Assembly: GCA_030428205.1 (NCBI GenBank) | Contig: JAUIBK010000001.1 | Location: forward strand, 62,001-126,000 | Origin: a bacterium | GTDB taxonomy: Bacteria > Bdellovibrionota_C > UBA2361 > RFPC01 | Reading direction: 5' to 3' | Length of the DNA stretch: 64,000 bases | In this document: piece by piece, positions 17,184-26,723 of the stretch | Numbering within the stretch: position 1 is the first letter of the stretch | Layout of the letters: each line of letters begins with the position of its first letter | Position numbers and translations under genes: made by a program | Notes under the pieces: generated by a model | Databases searched by the model: none | The model's input: the letters and a program-made list of their open reading frames with translations, nothing else | Told to the model about the DNA's origin: nothing

Positions 17184-18716
17184 TTACGTAAATTTTACGT
17201 ACTGTGAGTCCTCAAAGACTCTTTCGACAAAATCTCGATCTATGACAATGGTGCTCTCATCGTGAGAGTGTTTCAGTTCTGGCCCTTCAAGCTCTTTCTC
17301 TCGAAAGAGAGCATCGAGAATAGGTCTCAGTCCTCGTGCGCCGGTTTTTTGCTTGAGAGCTCTCTCGACAATTGCATCAGCACCATCATCTGTGAGCTCT
17401 AGAGTATAGCCATCTACCTCAACAAGTTTTCTCTTTTGTGCAAGAAGTGTTTTCCCAGTGCCAAGGAGTATGGCTTTCATTTTTTCAGCATCGACAGGCT
17501 CAGTGTATGTGATATTGACCCGCCCGATAAACTCAGGAATCATTCCAAATTTTTCTAAATCAGTAGGGGTGACCTGGGCGAGCACTCTCTCTTGTGAGAA
17601 GTCATCGTTTCCATGCACTGCTCCGAATTCAGCACTCCCAAATCCTATAGAGCCTCCACCGAGGCGTTTAATGATGAGCTTTCCAAGTCCATCAAACCGA
17701 CCTCCAAAAACAAAAAGAACGGAAGAGAAGTCGATTCCCGTTTCCTGATCTACTCGATCTTCAAGCAAGGTGAGAAGGGCTTGTTGTACACCGATTCCGC
17801 TTACATCTTTACCTTGTGTCGTATCTGCACCTTTTTTATCAATCTCGTCGATAAAGACGATTCCTTGGCTTGCCCATTCGGGATCCTTGTCGGCTTGCCT
17901 CAGGAGTTCCTTGGGGATCTCGCTAATACTTCGTCCTTCGTAACCTTCCTCAGTAAACATAGTCGCATCGAGTTTCACAAAGGGAACGTCAAGAATTTTC
18001 GCTAGCTCTCTTACGGTAAGTGTTTTACCGCTTCCAGTTGGCCCCACAATCAGAACATTTTCTTCAGTGAGATCAAGGCCGTGTTCTTCAAATTCTCGTG
18101 CTTTATTGTGCAGAGCCCGGATAAAGTTTCTAGTTTGGCGAGTGAGTAGGTCCGTCTTTGATTTTGGAGCAGCTTTTTTCGAGCCGCTCTTTCGCTTTGC
18201 TTGAGCCGTTGTTTTTCGGCGTCGCTTAGCTTTGAGTAGCCCCTCGCTCTTTCCAAGTTTTATGAGGAATGTAATATCCTGCCAGAGTGGATTCCTTGTG
18301 CTTTGGTTGACTTCATGGATTCGAGCTACGCGTGTTAACGCGTAAAGCAGATTCGTTGTTCTTGGACTATTTGGATGAACGAGTTTGAATTGGCGTTCGA
18401 CGACTTCACGCATAAGGGGAACAGGGAACTGTCTGCCGGCATTTTTGTAGTGGCGGTGTGCAGCAAGAGCAAGTGTTGTTTTGAGCTCATCGTTTCCGAG
18501 CACTTCGTTGTCGAGTGCTGCTATTAATTGTTTAGGAGTTGGTACGCCTTCGAAGGTTGTTTTTTTCTTCGTCGAGGGCAGATCCTCTTCCTTTACAACA
18601 AGGGCTTCTTCTGTAAGTGGATTCTCTTGAGGGGAGGGATGAGTCTGTGGAACTTTTCGCGCAGGAACGTCGCCTCTCCCTTGCTGGTTGTGATTTCTTT
18701 GGGAAGCATCGAGCAT
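17184..18716 (-). CDS. divergent ClpX-like AAA+ ATPase with large insertion and no zinc domain
   Basis: This resembles the ClpX unfoldase subunit but is unusual. Numbering is from an in-frame TTG at 18731; the ATG used here is residue 6. ClpX-like landmarks are PKQLIAALDNEVLGNDE (about 66-82), Walker A GPTGSGKT (230-237), Walker B IVFIDEIDK (291-299), the segment GLGKLIIKRLGGGSIGFGS that keeps the IGF tripeptide used by ClpX to contact ClpP, and the sensor region ARGLRPILD. Differences: the N-terminal four-cysteine zinc domain is absent; about 120 residues with a Lys/Arg-rich stretch (168-190) separate the first helix from Walker A, where ClpX has roughly 20; and the pore loop reads GYEG instead of GYVG. 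It is probably a paralogue with its own substrates. No clpP is adjacent. Confidence 0.8.
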   Translation of the reverse strand: MLDASQRNHNQQGRGDVPARKVPQTHPSPQENPLTEEALVVKEEDLPSTKKKTTFEGVPTPKQLIAALDNEVLGNDELKTTLALAAHRHYKNAGRQFPVPLMREVVERQFKLVHPNSPRTTNLLYALTRVARIHEVNQSTRNPLWQDITFLIKLGKSEGLLKAKRRRKTTAQAKRKSGSKKAAPKSKTDLLTRQTRNFIRALHNKAREFEEHGLDLTEENVLIVGPTGSGKTLTVRELAKILDVPFVKLDATMFTEEGYEGRSISEIPKELLRQADKDPEWASQGIVFIDEIDKKGADTTQGKDVSGIGVQQALLTLLEDRVDQETGIDFSSVLFVFGGRFDGLGKLIIKRLGGGSIGFGSAEFGAVHGNDDFSQERVLAQVTPTDLEKFGMIPEFIGRVNITYTEPVDAEKMKAILLGTGKTLLAQKRKLVEVDGYTLELTDDGADAIVERALKQKTGARGLRPILDALFREKELEGPELKHSHDESTIVIDRDFVERVFEDSQYVKFT

Positions 18717-19129
18717 AATGGTGTCTCGCAAACAAATAACGGACGTATCCTGTTCTCCTCGATTCCTAAGCAGTTTGCTTGGTAGGGAAAAGAGAGGGAG
18801 CGGGAAAGATCGAGTTTCGTAGAGGGTGAAGTAGGGGCTCTTTTTAAGAGCAAAAGAGGACTACAAGAACAAGCCTACACTGGTTTTGAGGATTTGCAAA
18901 AAAGTGTTTCATCGCGCTTTGGGCTTGTCTTATAGTTTGAGCACAACGACCTCAGCGAAGAAGGAGGAAGAGGAGGAAGGCGCGTAAGTGCCTGAAAACA
19001 CTAGAGCGGGTTGGTCGTTTGTTTGAGTTTCTCTGAGTCCTAGAGTATGATGCGCTCCTTTCTGTCCCCCAGAGTTCCCCAATATTTTTAGGGGTTTGTG
19101 AAGGTATTGTTTAGAAGGAAACCTTTTTC
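18717..19129. other. divergent intergenic region upstream of clpX-like and hpt
   Basis: No gene is seen. It must hold promoters for the clpX-like gene (leftward) and the hpt-led operon (rightward). AACGACC (18945-18951) pairs with GGTCGTT (19013-19019), enclosing a purine-rich stretch; this could fold in the hpt leader. No known riboswitch core was recognised. Confidence 0.35.
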
Positions 19130-19687
19130 ATGTCGACACTTCCTCACAGCTTTAAGCTAGAGTATTCGCACTCACACATTCAAGAGCAGGTTGCTCGCCT
19201 GGGAAATGAGATCTCTGTTTGGGCAAAGCAAGTTTGGGATGACTCCCATACCGATCTTCTTACTATTCCTGTTCTACGTGGAGGAATCTTTTTCTTTGCG
19301 GATCTTGTTCGCGAGATATCCTCTTCTGTAGAAATTGCTCCTGCGCAAACTTGGGCGTATGAGCTCGAACAAAATGCTGTGATGCGCTCTGAGGTGAAGG
19401 TTCGCGTTGATGATGTTCCTGCAAAGGGACGCTCTATTCTTCTTATTGATGATATCTGTGATTCAGGAAAAACACTTGCGGCGCTCTCTCAGTCAATGAA
19501 AGAAGCAGGAGCTGTTGATGTGAAGTCTGCCGTACTCATCCGTCGAAACATTGAGGATCAAGCGTTTACTCCTGATTGGGTTGGTTTTGAATATGTTGGC
19601 CCGGAGTGGTTTGTTGGTTACGGCATGGAAGACTCCGGTCGTTGGCGGAATCTTCCAGACATATATATTATCCAGCAGTCAAAGTAG
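19130..19687 (+). CDS. hpt: hypoxanthine/guanine phosphoribosyltransferase
   Basis: This is a purine-salvage enzyme making IMP or GMP from the base and PRPP. The PRPP loop LLIDDICDSGKTL is clear, with VLRGGIFFFADLVR near the N-terminus and the typical C-terminal PDWVGFEYVGPEWFVGYGM...RNLPDI. The length, 185 residues, is normal. AGAAGGAAA precedes the ATG. It leads a run of seven tightly spaced plus-strand genes; the gap to wzt is 6 bases, an odd pairing of nucleotide salvage with glycan export. Confidence 0.92.
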   Translation: MSTLPHSFKLEYSHSHIQEQVARLGNEISVWAKQVWDDSHTDLLTIPVLRGGIFFFADLVREISSSVEIAPAQTWAYELEQNAVMRSEVKVRVDDVPAKGRSILLIDDICDSGKTLAALSQSMKEAGAVDVKSAVLIRRNIEDQAFTPDWVGFEYVGPEWFVGYGMEDSGRWRNLPDIYIIQQSK

Positions 19688-19693
19688 TACGAT

Positions 19694-21055
19694 ATGAAAC
19701 CTTCTCAAGGTGCTTTGGAGCACGTCATTGATATTCGAGACCTCTCGAAGACATTTCGTAGGCACCGTATCGGAAGGGGGAGCTATTCTACGCTCAAGTC
19801 TCTTTTTCTTGGACTTTTTCGAAAAAATACCGCGAAAGATACTCGTGTTATTTGTGCCATTGACGATCTTACTATACGCATTCCCAAAGGAAGCTCTGTT
19901 GGAATTATAGGGCGAAACGGCTCTGGAAAATCTACTTTACTCAAGCTTATTACTGGTATTTATAAGCCGACCACTGGTTCTGTCTCTCTTAAGGGGAGGG
20001 TCTCTGCGCTCATTGAATTGGGTGCCGGATTTCATCCTGATTTTACGGGGAGAGAGAACCTTTATCTCGGTGGTGCTATTCACGGCATGAGCCGAAAAGA
20101 GATCGATGAACGTTTTGACGATATCGTTCGGTTTGCTGAGCTTGAAGACTATATTGATGAGCCTGTGCGAACGTACTCCTCGGGAATGTTTATGCGACTC
20201 GGTTTTAGTCTCGCAGTGCACACGGAGCCAGATATTCTCTTAGTCGACGAGGTGTTGGCCGTTGGCGATGCCTCTTTTGTGGCAAAGTGTAAGGATCGCA
20301 TTGCGCAGATGCGAAAAGAGGGAATCACTCTTTTGCTGGTGACCCACGATCTTGCTGCTGTTGAACGGTGGTGTGACGAGGTAGTCTGGTTAAACGATGG
20401 AGAAGTACAAGATCGTGGAGATCCGCGTCGTGTGATTGATGCTTATCGTGAGTTTCTTGAGCGTGGAGAAGATGAAGAACTCCTCTCTGATCTTGAACAC
20501 CAGGTTGAAGAGGAAGTTGCTGTGCCTGTTGACGAGGATGGAGCAAGACAGCGGCAACGGTGGGGAAGCCGAGAGGTAGAAGTTCACGATGTTCGCTTAC
20601 TCTCTGAGCATTCTCAAGAGCACCTTGTCTATCATCCTGAAGATAGCTGTACGGTTGAATTCTCTTATACAGTGCATGAACTTACGGATGACATCGTATT
20701 TGGTGTTGGTATTGAACGTGTTGATGGTCTTCAGATTCATGGCACCAATACGGAACTTGAAAAACTTGAACTTCCCGAGATGGGCAAGAAGGGAAAGGTT
20801 CGCTTTGTTATTCAACGGATTGGGCTTTTAAGTGGACGATATGCCCTTGATCTTGCTGTCCATCGCCAAGACGGATACCCCTACGATTACCACAAAGGTG
20901 TTCTTGAGTTTGTTGTTCGGGGAGACGGTGAGGCTGTTGGAGTAGTTCAGTTTCCACATCGTTGGGAGATTTCCCAAGATGGAGCTGAAGTTTTCATCCC
21001 TCTTGAGCGCTCTTCGACCCACACTGTTACCCTGCAGGAGGCTACCGGATGTTAA
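19694..21055 (+). CDS. wzt: polysaccharide ABC exporter ATPase, Wzt-like
   Basis: ATPase of a Wzm/Wzt-type exporter for lipid-linked O-antigen or a similar surface glycan. Walker A GRNGSGKS is at 73-80, the signature YSSGMFMRLGFSLAV and Walker B ILLVDEVLAVGD follow, then the H-loop VTHD. Residues about 285-440 form an extra beta domain, as in Wzt proteins that read the glycan's non-reducing end (family knowledge). This implies a capped or modified polymer, with specificity unknown. The stop overlaps the permease start by 7 bases. Confidence 0.92.
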   Translation: MKPSQGALEHVIDIRDLSKTFRRHRIGRGSYSTLKSLFLGLFRKNTAKDTRVICAIDDLTIRIPKGSSVGIIGRNGSGKSTLLKLITGIYKPTTGSVSLKGRVSALIELGAGFHPDFTGRENLYLGGAIHGMSRKEIDERFDDIVRFAELEDYIDEPVRTYSSGMFMRLGFSLAVHTEPDILLVDEVLAVGDASFVAKCKDRIAQMRKEGITLLLVTHDLAAVERWCDEVVWLNDGEVQDRGDPRRVIDAYREFLERGEDEELLSDLEHQVEEEVAVPVDEDGARQRQRWGSREVEVHDVRLLSEHSQEHLVYHPEDSCTVEFSYTVHELTDDIVFGVGIERVDGLQIHGTNTELEKLELPEMGKKGKVRFVIQRIGLLSGRYALDLAVHRQDGYPYDYHKGVLEFVVRGDGEAVGVVQFPHRWEISQDGAEVFIPLERSSTHTVTLQEATGC

Positions 21056-21828
21056 CACTCTTTGGAGAGGTGTATCGGTATCGTGGTCTTGTTTCTGCGC
21101 TTGTGACACGTCACTTAGCCGCCCGGTATCGTGGCTCAGTGCTCGGATTTTTGTGGTCGTTTCTCAATCCCCTCTGCTTGATGCTCGTTTATACCCTCGT
21201 GTTTCGGTATTACGTGCGCTTCGACTCAGTGGATAATTACACGATCTTCCTTTTTTGTGGCTTACTCCCTTGGATATGGCTCTCATCAGGGCTCATTGAG
21301 GGCACCTCTTCTATTGTGGCAAGTGGAAGTCTGATAACGAAATCTCTTTTTCCTGCCCATCTATTGCCCATTGTTTCTGTTCTTACGGCGATGGTCCATT
21401 TTGTGCTCTCCTTGCCTCTTCTTTTTGTCTTTATGTTGCTTGCCGGCCTTGAGTTTCATGTAACACTCCTTCTTCTTCCTATTGTTGTTGCTGTTCAGTT
21501 TTTTCTCTTATGTGGGCTGTGCCTCGCTTTGAGCTCGCTGAATGTGTATTTTCGAGATGTTCAGCACGTTGTTGCGAATGTCTTAAATCTTCTATTCTTT
21601 CTCTGTCCAATTATTTACCCACTCACTTCTGTCCCTGACCGTTTTCAGTTCACCATGATCTATAATCCTTTTGCGGTGCTGACGACGATGTATCAGCAAG
21701 TGGTCTTAGAGGGAGTGTTCCCCTCATTCTTTGGCATCGTGTTTGTGCTTCTCTTCTCGTTACTCGTACTCTACCTCGGAGTTGCTATCTTTGATCGTCA
21801 CCGAGAGGGATTTGCGGAGATGTTATGA
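21049..21828 (+). CDS. wzm: polysaccharide ABC exporter permease, Wzm-like
   Basis: The 259-residue ABC-2 type permease has about six membrane segments and an N-terminal motif (RHLAARYRGSVLGFLWSFLN) typical of O-antigen and teichoic acid exporters. The start follows AGGAGG by 7 bases, inside the end of wzt. It would form the channel half of the exporter with the Wzt-like ATPase in the inner membrane. The stop overlaps the next start (ATGA). Confidence 0.92.
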   Translation: MLTLFGEVYRYRGLVSALVTRHLAARYRGSVLGFLWSFLNPLCLMLVYTLVFRYYVRFDSVDNYTIFLFCGLLPWIWLSSGLIEGTSSIVASGSLITKSLFPAHLLPIVSVLTAMVHFVLSLPLLFVFMLLAGLEFHVTLLLLPIVVAVQFFLLCGLCLALSSLNVYFRDVQHVVANVLNLLFFLCPIIYPLTSVPDRFQFTMIYNPFAVLTTMYQQVVLEGVFPSFFGIVFVLLFSLLVLYLGVAIFDRHREGFAEML

Positions 21829-22919
21829 CCCAAAAAATCTTTCAACTTGTTCATACCCTAAGCTACGGTGATGCTATCTCAAGCGAAGTGCTTGCTCTGC
21901 AACGTTGTTTTCGAAAGCTCGGGTTTGAAAGCGAGATCTATGCTATCAATGTGCATCCGAAGCTGAAGGGGCAAGCGTTAGACTTCGAGGATTTTCCAAC
22001 TGACTTTCATGGCGAGGTAATCCTTCATTATTCGTTGGGCTCTCCTCTCAACGCACTCTACCGAAACCTGGCAAGGGCAAAAAGAGCCCTCATTTACCAC
22101 AATCTAACACCTTCGCATTGGTTTGAGGGCGTTAATCCACGTATCGTTCGTGATATCCAAGCCGGTGAAAAAGAACTTCCTGAGCTCTTGGCGATTACAG
22201 ATCGTATTCTTGCGGACTCTCCATTTAACGCCTCAGAACTACGAAAGCTCGGATTTGAAGCTCAGGTGCTTGAGTTGGCTGTTGACCCAAGTAGATGGGA
22301 GGTTGAATCCAATAGTGGAATAGCGCAGATGGTTCGCGCCGAAGGAGGTATTCATCTCTTACATGTAGGACGCCTTGCACCGAATAAGTGTATTGAGGAT
22401 ATCATTCGTGCTTTTTATTTTTTGCACCATTATATCGAAGAACAGAGCCGCCTGTGGCTTGTCGGGATTGATATCGATACGGAGCTTTACTCTTTCTCGC
22501 TACGTCACCTCGTGCATCAACTTGGACTTGAAGATGCAGTTTCATTTGTTGGCTGTATGGCTGACTCCGAGGTTCGTGCGCTTTACGAAAATGCTTCAGT
22601 GTACGTTTGTATGAGTGAGCATGAGGGGTTTTGTCTTCCTGTGATTGAAGCAATGCATTTTGGATTGCCTGTTGTTGCGTATGCTTCGTCTGCACTTCCT
22701 GATACGGTCGGAGATGGGGGAGTGCTTGTACACGAGAAGCGCCCTGCTGAGTTGGCGGAGCTTCTCGCTCATGTGGCTCGTGATAGCTCCTTACGTGAAA
22801 AACTCGTCCAGCAAGGAAAAAAACGAGTTGCAGACTTGTCTTTTGAACGCTTTTTCGAAGACGTCTCTCGCCTCTTTGTCTCTTCTGATTTTGAAGAGAA
22901 GCAGGCCTCTGCCATATAG
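21825..22919 (+). CDS. GT4-type glycosyltransferase
   Basis: The 364-residue GT-B enzyme overlaps the permease gene by four bases. Its N-terminal domain reads FQLVHTLSYGDAISSE. The donor domain has LLHVGRLAPNKC and EHEGFCLPVIEAMHFGLPVV with the two family glutamates. Its place between the exporter permease and another GT4 gene indicates it builds the exported glycan. Donor and acceptor are unknown; mannosyltransferases such as WbdA/WbaZ share this architecture. Confidence 0.88.
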   Translation: MTQKIFQLVHTLSYGDAISSEVLALQRCFRKLGFESEIYAINVHPKLKGQALDFEDFPTDFHGEVILHYSLGSPLNALYRNLARAKRALIYHNLTPSHWFEGVNPRIVRDIQAGEKELPELLAITDRILADSPFNASELRKLGFEAQVLELAVDPSRWEVESNSGIAQMVRAEGGIHLLHVGRLAPNKCIEDIIRAFYFLHHYIEEQSRLWLVGIDIDTELYSFSLRHLVHQLGLEDAVSFVGCMADSEVRALYENASVYVCMSEHEGFCLPVIEAMHFGLPVVAYASSALPDTVGDGGVLVHEKRPAELAELLAHVARDSSLREKLVQQGKKRVADLSFERFFEDVSRLFVSSDFEEKQASAI

Positions 22920-22931
22920 GTATTGAAACGT

Positions 22932-24128
22932 ATGTTTTCTGTCGGACTTGATACGAGCGCACTTGATGCTGAATTTAAAGCGCATGCCATGCGTGGTACA
23001 GGCCGGTATGTCTCTGAGCTCTCTCGGTACTTTCGTGAGTATCCAGATGATGACATATCAATATGTACTTTTTCACATGCAGAGCTCCTTGAGCGTTCTC
23101 GCCTAGCTGCGCTTTCGTCTTGTCTTCCTGCAGGAAAGGTGACCTTTCGCCAACAACTCGCCTATCCTCTGGCACTCTCTGGGGAGAAACTTCAAGGCGT
23201 TGATGTACTCCATTTTCCTGCTCATGTTGATGCTCCAACTTGGAGCTCAAAACGTACGATCGTTACGGTGCTTGATCTCATTCCCGTGGTTCTCGCGGAT
23301 CTCTATGCACCAGAAAAACACTCTTGGAGGTTTCGACTTGCTCGCTGGCTTGAGCTAAGGGCTATTTCTCATGCAGAGCTTATTCTTGCTATTAGTGAAC
23401 ATACGGCTCATGACGTACACCGCGTATTGGGAATCCCTCGTGAGAAGATAGTGGTGACTCCCCTTGGAGTAGATGGACGCTTCTTCGAACCTGCACCAGT
23501 TGAAGCAATGTTTCAAAAATACCCACTACCACATAATAGACCTATTGTTCTTTATGTCGGTGGAATTGATCAGAGAAAAAACATTGGTGTTATGTTTCAA
23601 GCGTTTCGTGGACTTATTGAAGCTTGTGTGGAACAAGGGATGGCGGAGCCTATTCTTGCTCTCGCTGGAAACATAAGAAGCGATAAAGAGTATGATAATC
23701 TCTGTGCTTTGCGCAGGCAGTTCTCACTTGATGAGCATGTTGTGGAGCTTGGTTTTGTTCCTGATGAAGATCTTCCTGCTATCTACCAAGCCGCTGATGT
23801 GTTTTTCTTTCCCAGTCTCTATGAAGGGTTTGGTCTTCCTCCTCTAGAAGCAATGGCCTCAGGTACTCCGGTGGTAAGCTCAAGCGCCTCGTGTCTACCG
23901 GAAGTTTTAGGGGATGCTGGCCTCTTGTTTGCAGCGAAAGACATAAGAGCTGCGACAGAGCAGCTCTTGTCTGTCCTCTCAAAGAGTGAGCTTGCCGCAG
24001 ATCTGAGCAATATTGGAAGAGAGCGAGCACAACAGTTCACATGGGATCAGACCGCGCGCTTGACTCGCGAAGCGTATCTCCGCTTAGCTCACTCTCAAAA
24101 CCGCATGACACACAAGGTTGCCGCATGA
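22932..24128 (+). CDS. GT4-type glycosyltransferase (mannosyltransferase-like)
   Basis: The 398-residue GT-B enzyme is taken from ATG 22932; a TTG three codons earlier has no room for a ribosome site. N-terminal features are GLDTSAL...[14 protein letters not shown] and the [17 protein letters not shown] segment typical of WbaZ/MtfB-type mannosyltransferases. The donor motif is [20 protein letters not shown]. It overlaps the acyltransferase gene by four bases (ATGA). It probably adds sugars to the same polymer as the preceding GT. Confidence 0.88.
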   Translation: MFSVGLDTSALDAEFKAHAMRGTGRYVSELSRYFREYPDDDISICTFSHAELLERSRLAALSSCLPAGKVTFRQQLAYPLALSGEKLQGVDVLHFPAHVDAPTWSSKRTIVTVLDLIPVVLADLYAPEKHSWRFRLARWLELRAISHAELILAISEHTAHDVHRVLGIPREKIVVTPLGVDGRFFEPAPVEAMFQKYPLPHNRPIVLYVGGIDQRKNIGVMFQAFRGLIEACVEQGMAEPILALAGNIRSDKEYDNLCALRRQFSLDEHVVELGFVPDEDLPAIYQAADVFFFPSLYEGFGLPPLEAMASGTPVVSSSASCLPEVLGDAGLLFAAKDIRAATEQLLSVLSKSELAADLSNIGRERAQQFTWDQTARLTREAYLRLAHSQNRMTHKVAA

Positions 24129-25387
24129 TCTTCTCATTCTTGCGAATGGTTGTTTCATTCTTCATCCGTCAATTCTATTCCCGTGTGTCATTTGAGGGAG
24201 CTGCTCCACAAGAATCTGCTCCGCTGCTTGTGGTCAGTAATCACCCCAACTTCTTGCTCGATCCGCTTGTCCTCTTGAGTGCTTTCAAGCGAAATCTTTG
24301 GTTTTTAGCGAAATCAACTCTGTTTCGCCCTCCGTTTATTGGCATCCTTGAGGCTCTCCATCTCATACCGATCTATCGCAGGCAGGATAACCCTCAGGAC
24401 GTGACAAAAAATGAGCAGAGTTTTCAGCGGGTGCTCGAGCACTTTGAAAAAGGACGAGCTGTGCTTATCTTCCCAGAAGGAAAAAGTATGGGGGAGCGGA
24501 AGTTGTATCCGATGAAAACAGGAGCCGCAAGAATGGCACTCCAGTACGCTTCTGAGCACTCTTTTGCATCTGAACTTTGCATTCAGCCAGTGGGGCTTAC
24601 CTATACTGATTTTGGTAGGTTTCGTAGTGCAGTCACCCTTTCGTTTGCTGAGCCTATCCGTATTGATGACTATCAACAGAGGTATTATGCAGATTCTAAA
24701 GAGGCGGTTCGAGATCTCACTGAGGAGATTGATAGGGTTCTCCGTTCTGTCACTGTTGAAATTGATGATAGCGAGCACGAACAACTTATAGAAGAGGTGG
24801 CCAAGCTCTATGCCTCTCAACATGGGAGTGGGGAGAATGACCGTGAACGCTACCAATTGATCGTAGAGAACATTCGAGCTTTGGGAGAGAGCTTTCCTGC
24901 GCAAAGAGAACGATTTGAATCTCGCATTCGACAGTACAGTGGTTTTTGCGAAGCTCTTGCTCTCCCTCCCGAAGAGGTTGCTACAGATAGAGCCGATAGG
25001 CTTTTTATTGTCCTCTGTATGCCATTCCTTCTTTTGGGAGTGCTGACACACTATCCGATCTATCGCTTGATTGGTTGGCTTGTGAATCAAAAGTGGGTTG
25101 ACGATCTTGTGCGTGGCACCATGAAGCTTGTTTTTGGGTGCGTCTTCTATGCTCTTTTATACCTCATACTTTTTCTTCTCGTTTTCAGTACGAGTGGTAG
25201 TTTTTTCTTTGGTTTCGTCACACTTCTTAGTGTTGCTTGGTCGGGGTACTGTGTGAATAATTATCTGCAAGAGGCTCGATTTATTCTCCTCTCCTGGCTT
25301 TGGCCGGGCCGTGCGCATCCCGTTCGTATGCTTCACCTTGTGAGAGATGAGCTCATCCGTGAGCTTGATGAGCTCCGTATTGTGTAA
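24125..25387 (+). CDS. PlsC-type glycerophosphate acyltransferase family protein
   Basis: The 420-residue product begins [13 protein letters not shown]; the frame is open further upstream inside the GT gene. The acyltransferase motifs SNHPNFLLDP and FPEGKSMGERKLYPMKTGAAR are present, in the HPN...D variant found in long PlsC-like proteins. About 150 residues of mixed helix follow, then two or three membrane segments (about residues 300-390). It could acylate a lipid precursor or glycolipid for the exported glycan. It is longer than classic PlsC (about 245). Confidence 0.82.
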   Translation: MIFSFLRMVVSFFIRQFYSRVSFEGAAPQESAPLLVVSNHPNFLLDPLVLLSAFKRNLWFLAKSTLFRPPFIGILEALHLIPIYRRQDNPQDVTKNEQSFQRVLEHFEKGRAVLIFPEGKSMGERKLYPMKTGAARMALQYASEHSFASELCIQPVGLTYTDFGRFRSAVTLSFAEPIRIDDYQQRYYADSKEAVRDLTEEIDRVLRSVTVEIDDSEHEQLIEEVAKLYASQHGSGENDRERYQLIVENIRALGESFPAQRERFESRIRQYSGFCEALALPPEEVATDRADRLFIVLCMPFLLLGVLTHYPIYRLIGWLVNQKWVDDLVRGTMKLVFGCVFYALLYLILFLLVFSTSGSFFFGFVTLLSVAWSGYCVNNYLQEARFILLSWLWPGRAHPVRMLHLVRDELIRELDELRIV

Positions 25388-25394
25388 GGATGTA

Positions 25395-26345
25395 ATGTCT
25401 CAACGACTCTTGAAATACTTTTTTGCTCTTCTCCTTATCTGCCTTCTTGTGTGGTGGGTAGATTTTCGGAGCCTTTGGGAGGCACTCTCACAGCTCACGT
25501 TGTTTCTTGCAGGTTACTTACTCCTTATCTCTGTTCTCCTCATTTATGTCAGCGCGCTCAAGTGGAAGCTCTTTGTTGAGTCGTATGGAAAAGAGGCCTC
25601 GTTGGGCTATCTCTTTCACCTCTACCTTGTGGGATACTTCGTGAATCTTCTTGTGCCTTCGTATATCGGGGGTGATGTGGTGCGTAGTTGGTATATAGGA
25701 AAGCGCATTGGTCAGCACGAGGCAGCTGCTTCAACGATACTTGAGCGATACACCGGGTTGGTTGCGATGATCTTTCTAGCGCTTGTCTTTCTCGGAGTTG
25801 TCTCTGGAGTGCCCGTTGAAGTTCAAATCGTTACTGTGCTGCTTGCCGTGGGAGTCGTTGGACTTACCGTTGCTGCTTTATCTCCGTCTGTTATGGGAGT
25901 TGTTACTCGTCTTCCGCTGATCGGCACACTCGAAGGGCACCTCAAAAAAATTCAAGAGGCGCTTATTCTGGCGAAAGAACGCCGGGGGCTTCTTATCAAG
26001 ACGATGTTACTCTCGTTTCTCTTTCACTCTGTTACAGTTGTAAATACCTTTGTCGCTGCGTATGCGGTGGGTTGGTATGATGCGCCGTTTTGGGACCTGT
26101 TTGTTGTCTTGCCTCTTATCTTGCTTATTGGTGTTATTCCACTAGCTCCCAGCGGGCTTGGTCTCCAAGAGGGAGCTTTTTACTTTTTTCTTCAGCTGAT
26201 TGGTGCAACGCCAGCTCAAGCTTTAGGAGTAGGTATTCTTCTTAGAGCGAAGAGCTACGTTCTTGCCCTTTGGGGAGGGGCTGTTTGGTTCTTTATTCGT
26301 GAGCGAAAAGAGCCGCCAGCTGCGTCTGTAATCTCCTTGAAATAA
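25395..26345 (+). CDS. lysylphosphatidylglycerol-synthase-type/AglD-like flippase membrane protein
   Basis: The 316-residue integral membrane protein has about eight segments. AAGGA precedes ATG 25395. It carries the YLVGYFVNLLVPSYIGGDVVR and EAAASTILERYTG motifs of the LPG_synthase_TM/UPF0104 family, and a late APSGLGLQEGAFYFFLQLIG. Members lacking the MprF catalytic domain are proposed lipid or lipid-sugar translocases. It ends the hpt-wzt-wzm operon, which suggests moving a lipid-linked intermediate (inference). Confidence 0.85.
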   Translation: MSQRLLKYFFALLLICLLVWWVDFRSLWEALSQLTLFLAGYLLLISVLLIYVSALKWKLFVESYGKEASLGYLFHLYLVGYFVNLLVPSYIGGDVVRSWYIGKRIGQHEAAASTILERYTGLVAMIFLALVFLGVVSGVPVEVQIVTVLLAVGVVGLTVAALSPSVMGVVTRLPLIGTLEGHLKKIQEALILAKERRGLLIKTMLLSFLFHSVTVVNTFVAAYAVGWYDAPFWDLFVVLPLILLIGVIPLAPSGLGLQEGAFYFFLQLIGATPAQALGVGILLRAKSYVLALWGGAVWFFIRERKEPPAASVISLK

Positions 26346-26480
26346 CACGTTTTTTTGTTTTTTTTTGAAGCAAATGAGTCTCTAGTAAGGATGAGGGAGT
26401 AGGAGAGGGAAGTCTCTTTGGGGAAAGAGATGTTCGTTGTTGAATGGGTCTATTTATAACCTTTTTCAAGAGAGGATATA

Positions 26481-26594
26481 ATGATGTACGAAGATCCTTC
26501 AAAATCAAATATGACACAGTGGCTTATTGATCTGAGTCCTTACCTTTTGGGTGTAGTCGCCATTGCTGTTTTTTTCTTCCTTAAGTTGAGCTAG
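26481..26594 (+). CDS. putative 37-residue single-span membrane protein
   Basis: This is a short frame: ATGATG start with AGAGG 5-8 bases upstream, ending at TAG 26592. The product starts MMYEDPSKSNMTQWL and continues with one hydrophobic span (LLGVVAIAVFFFLKLS) to the C-terminus. The layout, a polar N-terminus with a tail anchor and a positioned ribosome site, suggests a real small membrane protein. No family is recognised. A hairpin (GTCGGAAG 26599-26606, CTTCTGAC 26617-26624) follows the stop. Confidence 0.4.
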   Translation: MMYEDPSKSNMTQWLIDLSPYLLGVVAIAVFFFLKLS

Positions 26595-26723
26595 TCTCGT
26601 CGGAAGAGTTTTTTTACTTCTGACGTGCGGTGGTATAACGAAACACTCGCTGTATTGTCTCTTCGGCCTCTTTCGCCATTCGCCGAAATCATCTAGGTGA
26701 AAAAACTTTTCTGATGAGTATGG

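Noticed and set aside
18945-19019. Structured RNA or riboswitch in the hpt leader
   Set aside because: Only one 7-bp stem around a purine-rich stretch; no conserved purine-riboswitch or PRPP-riboswitch core is visible.
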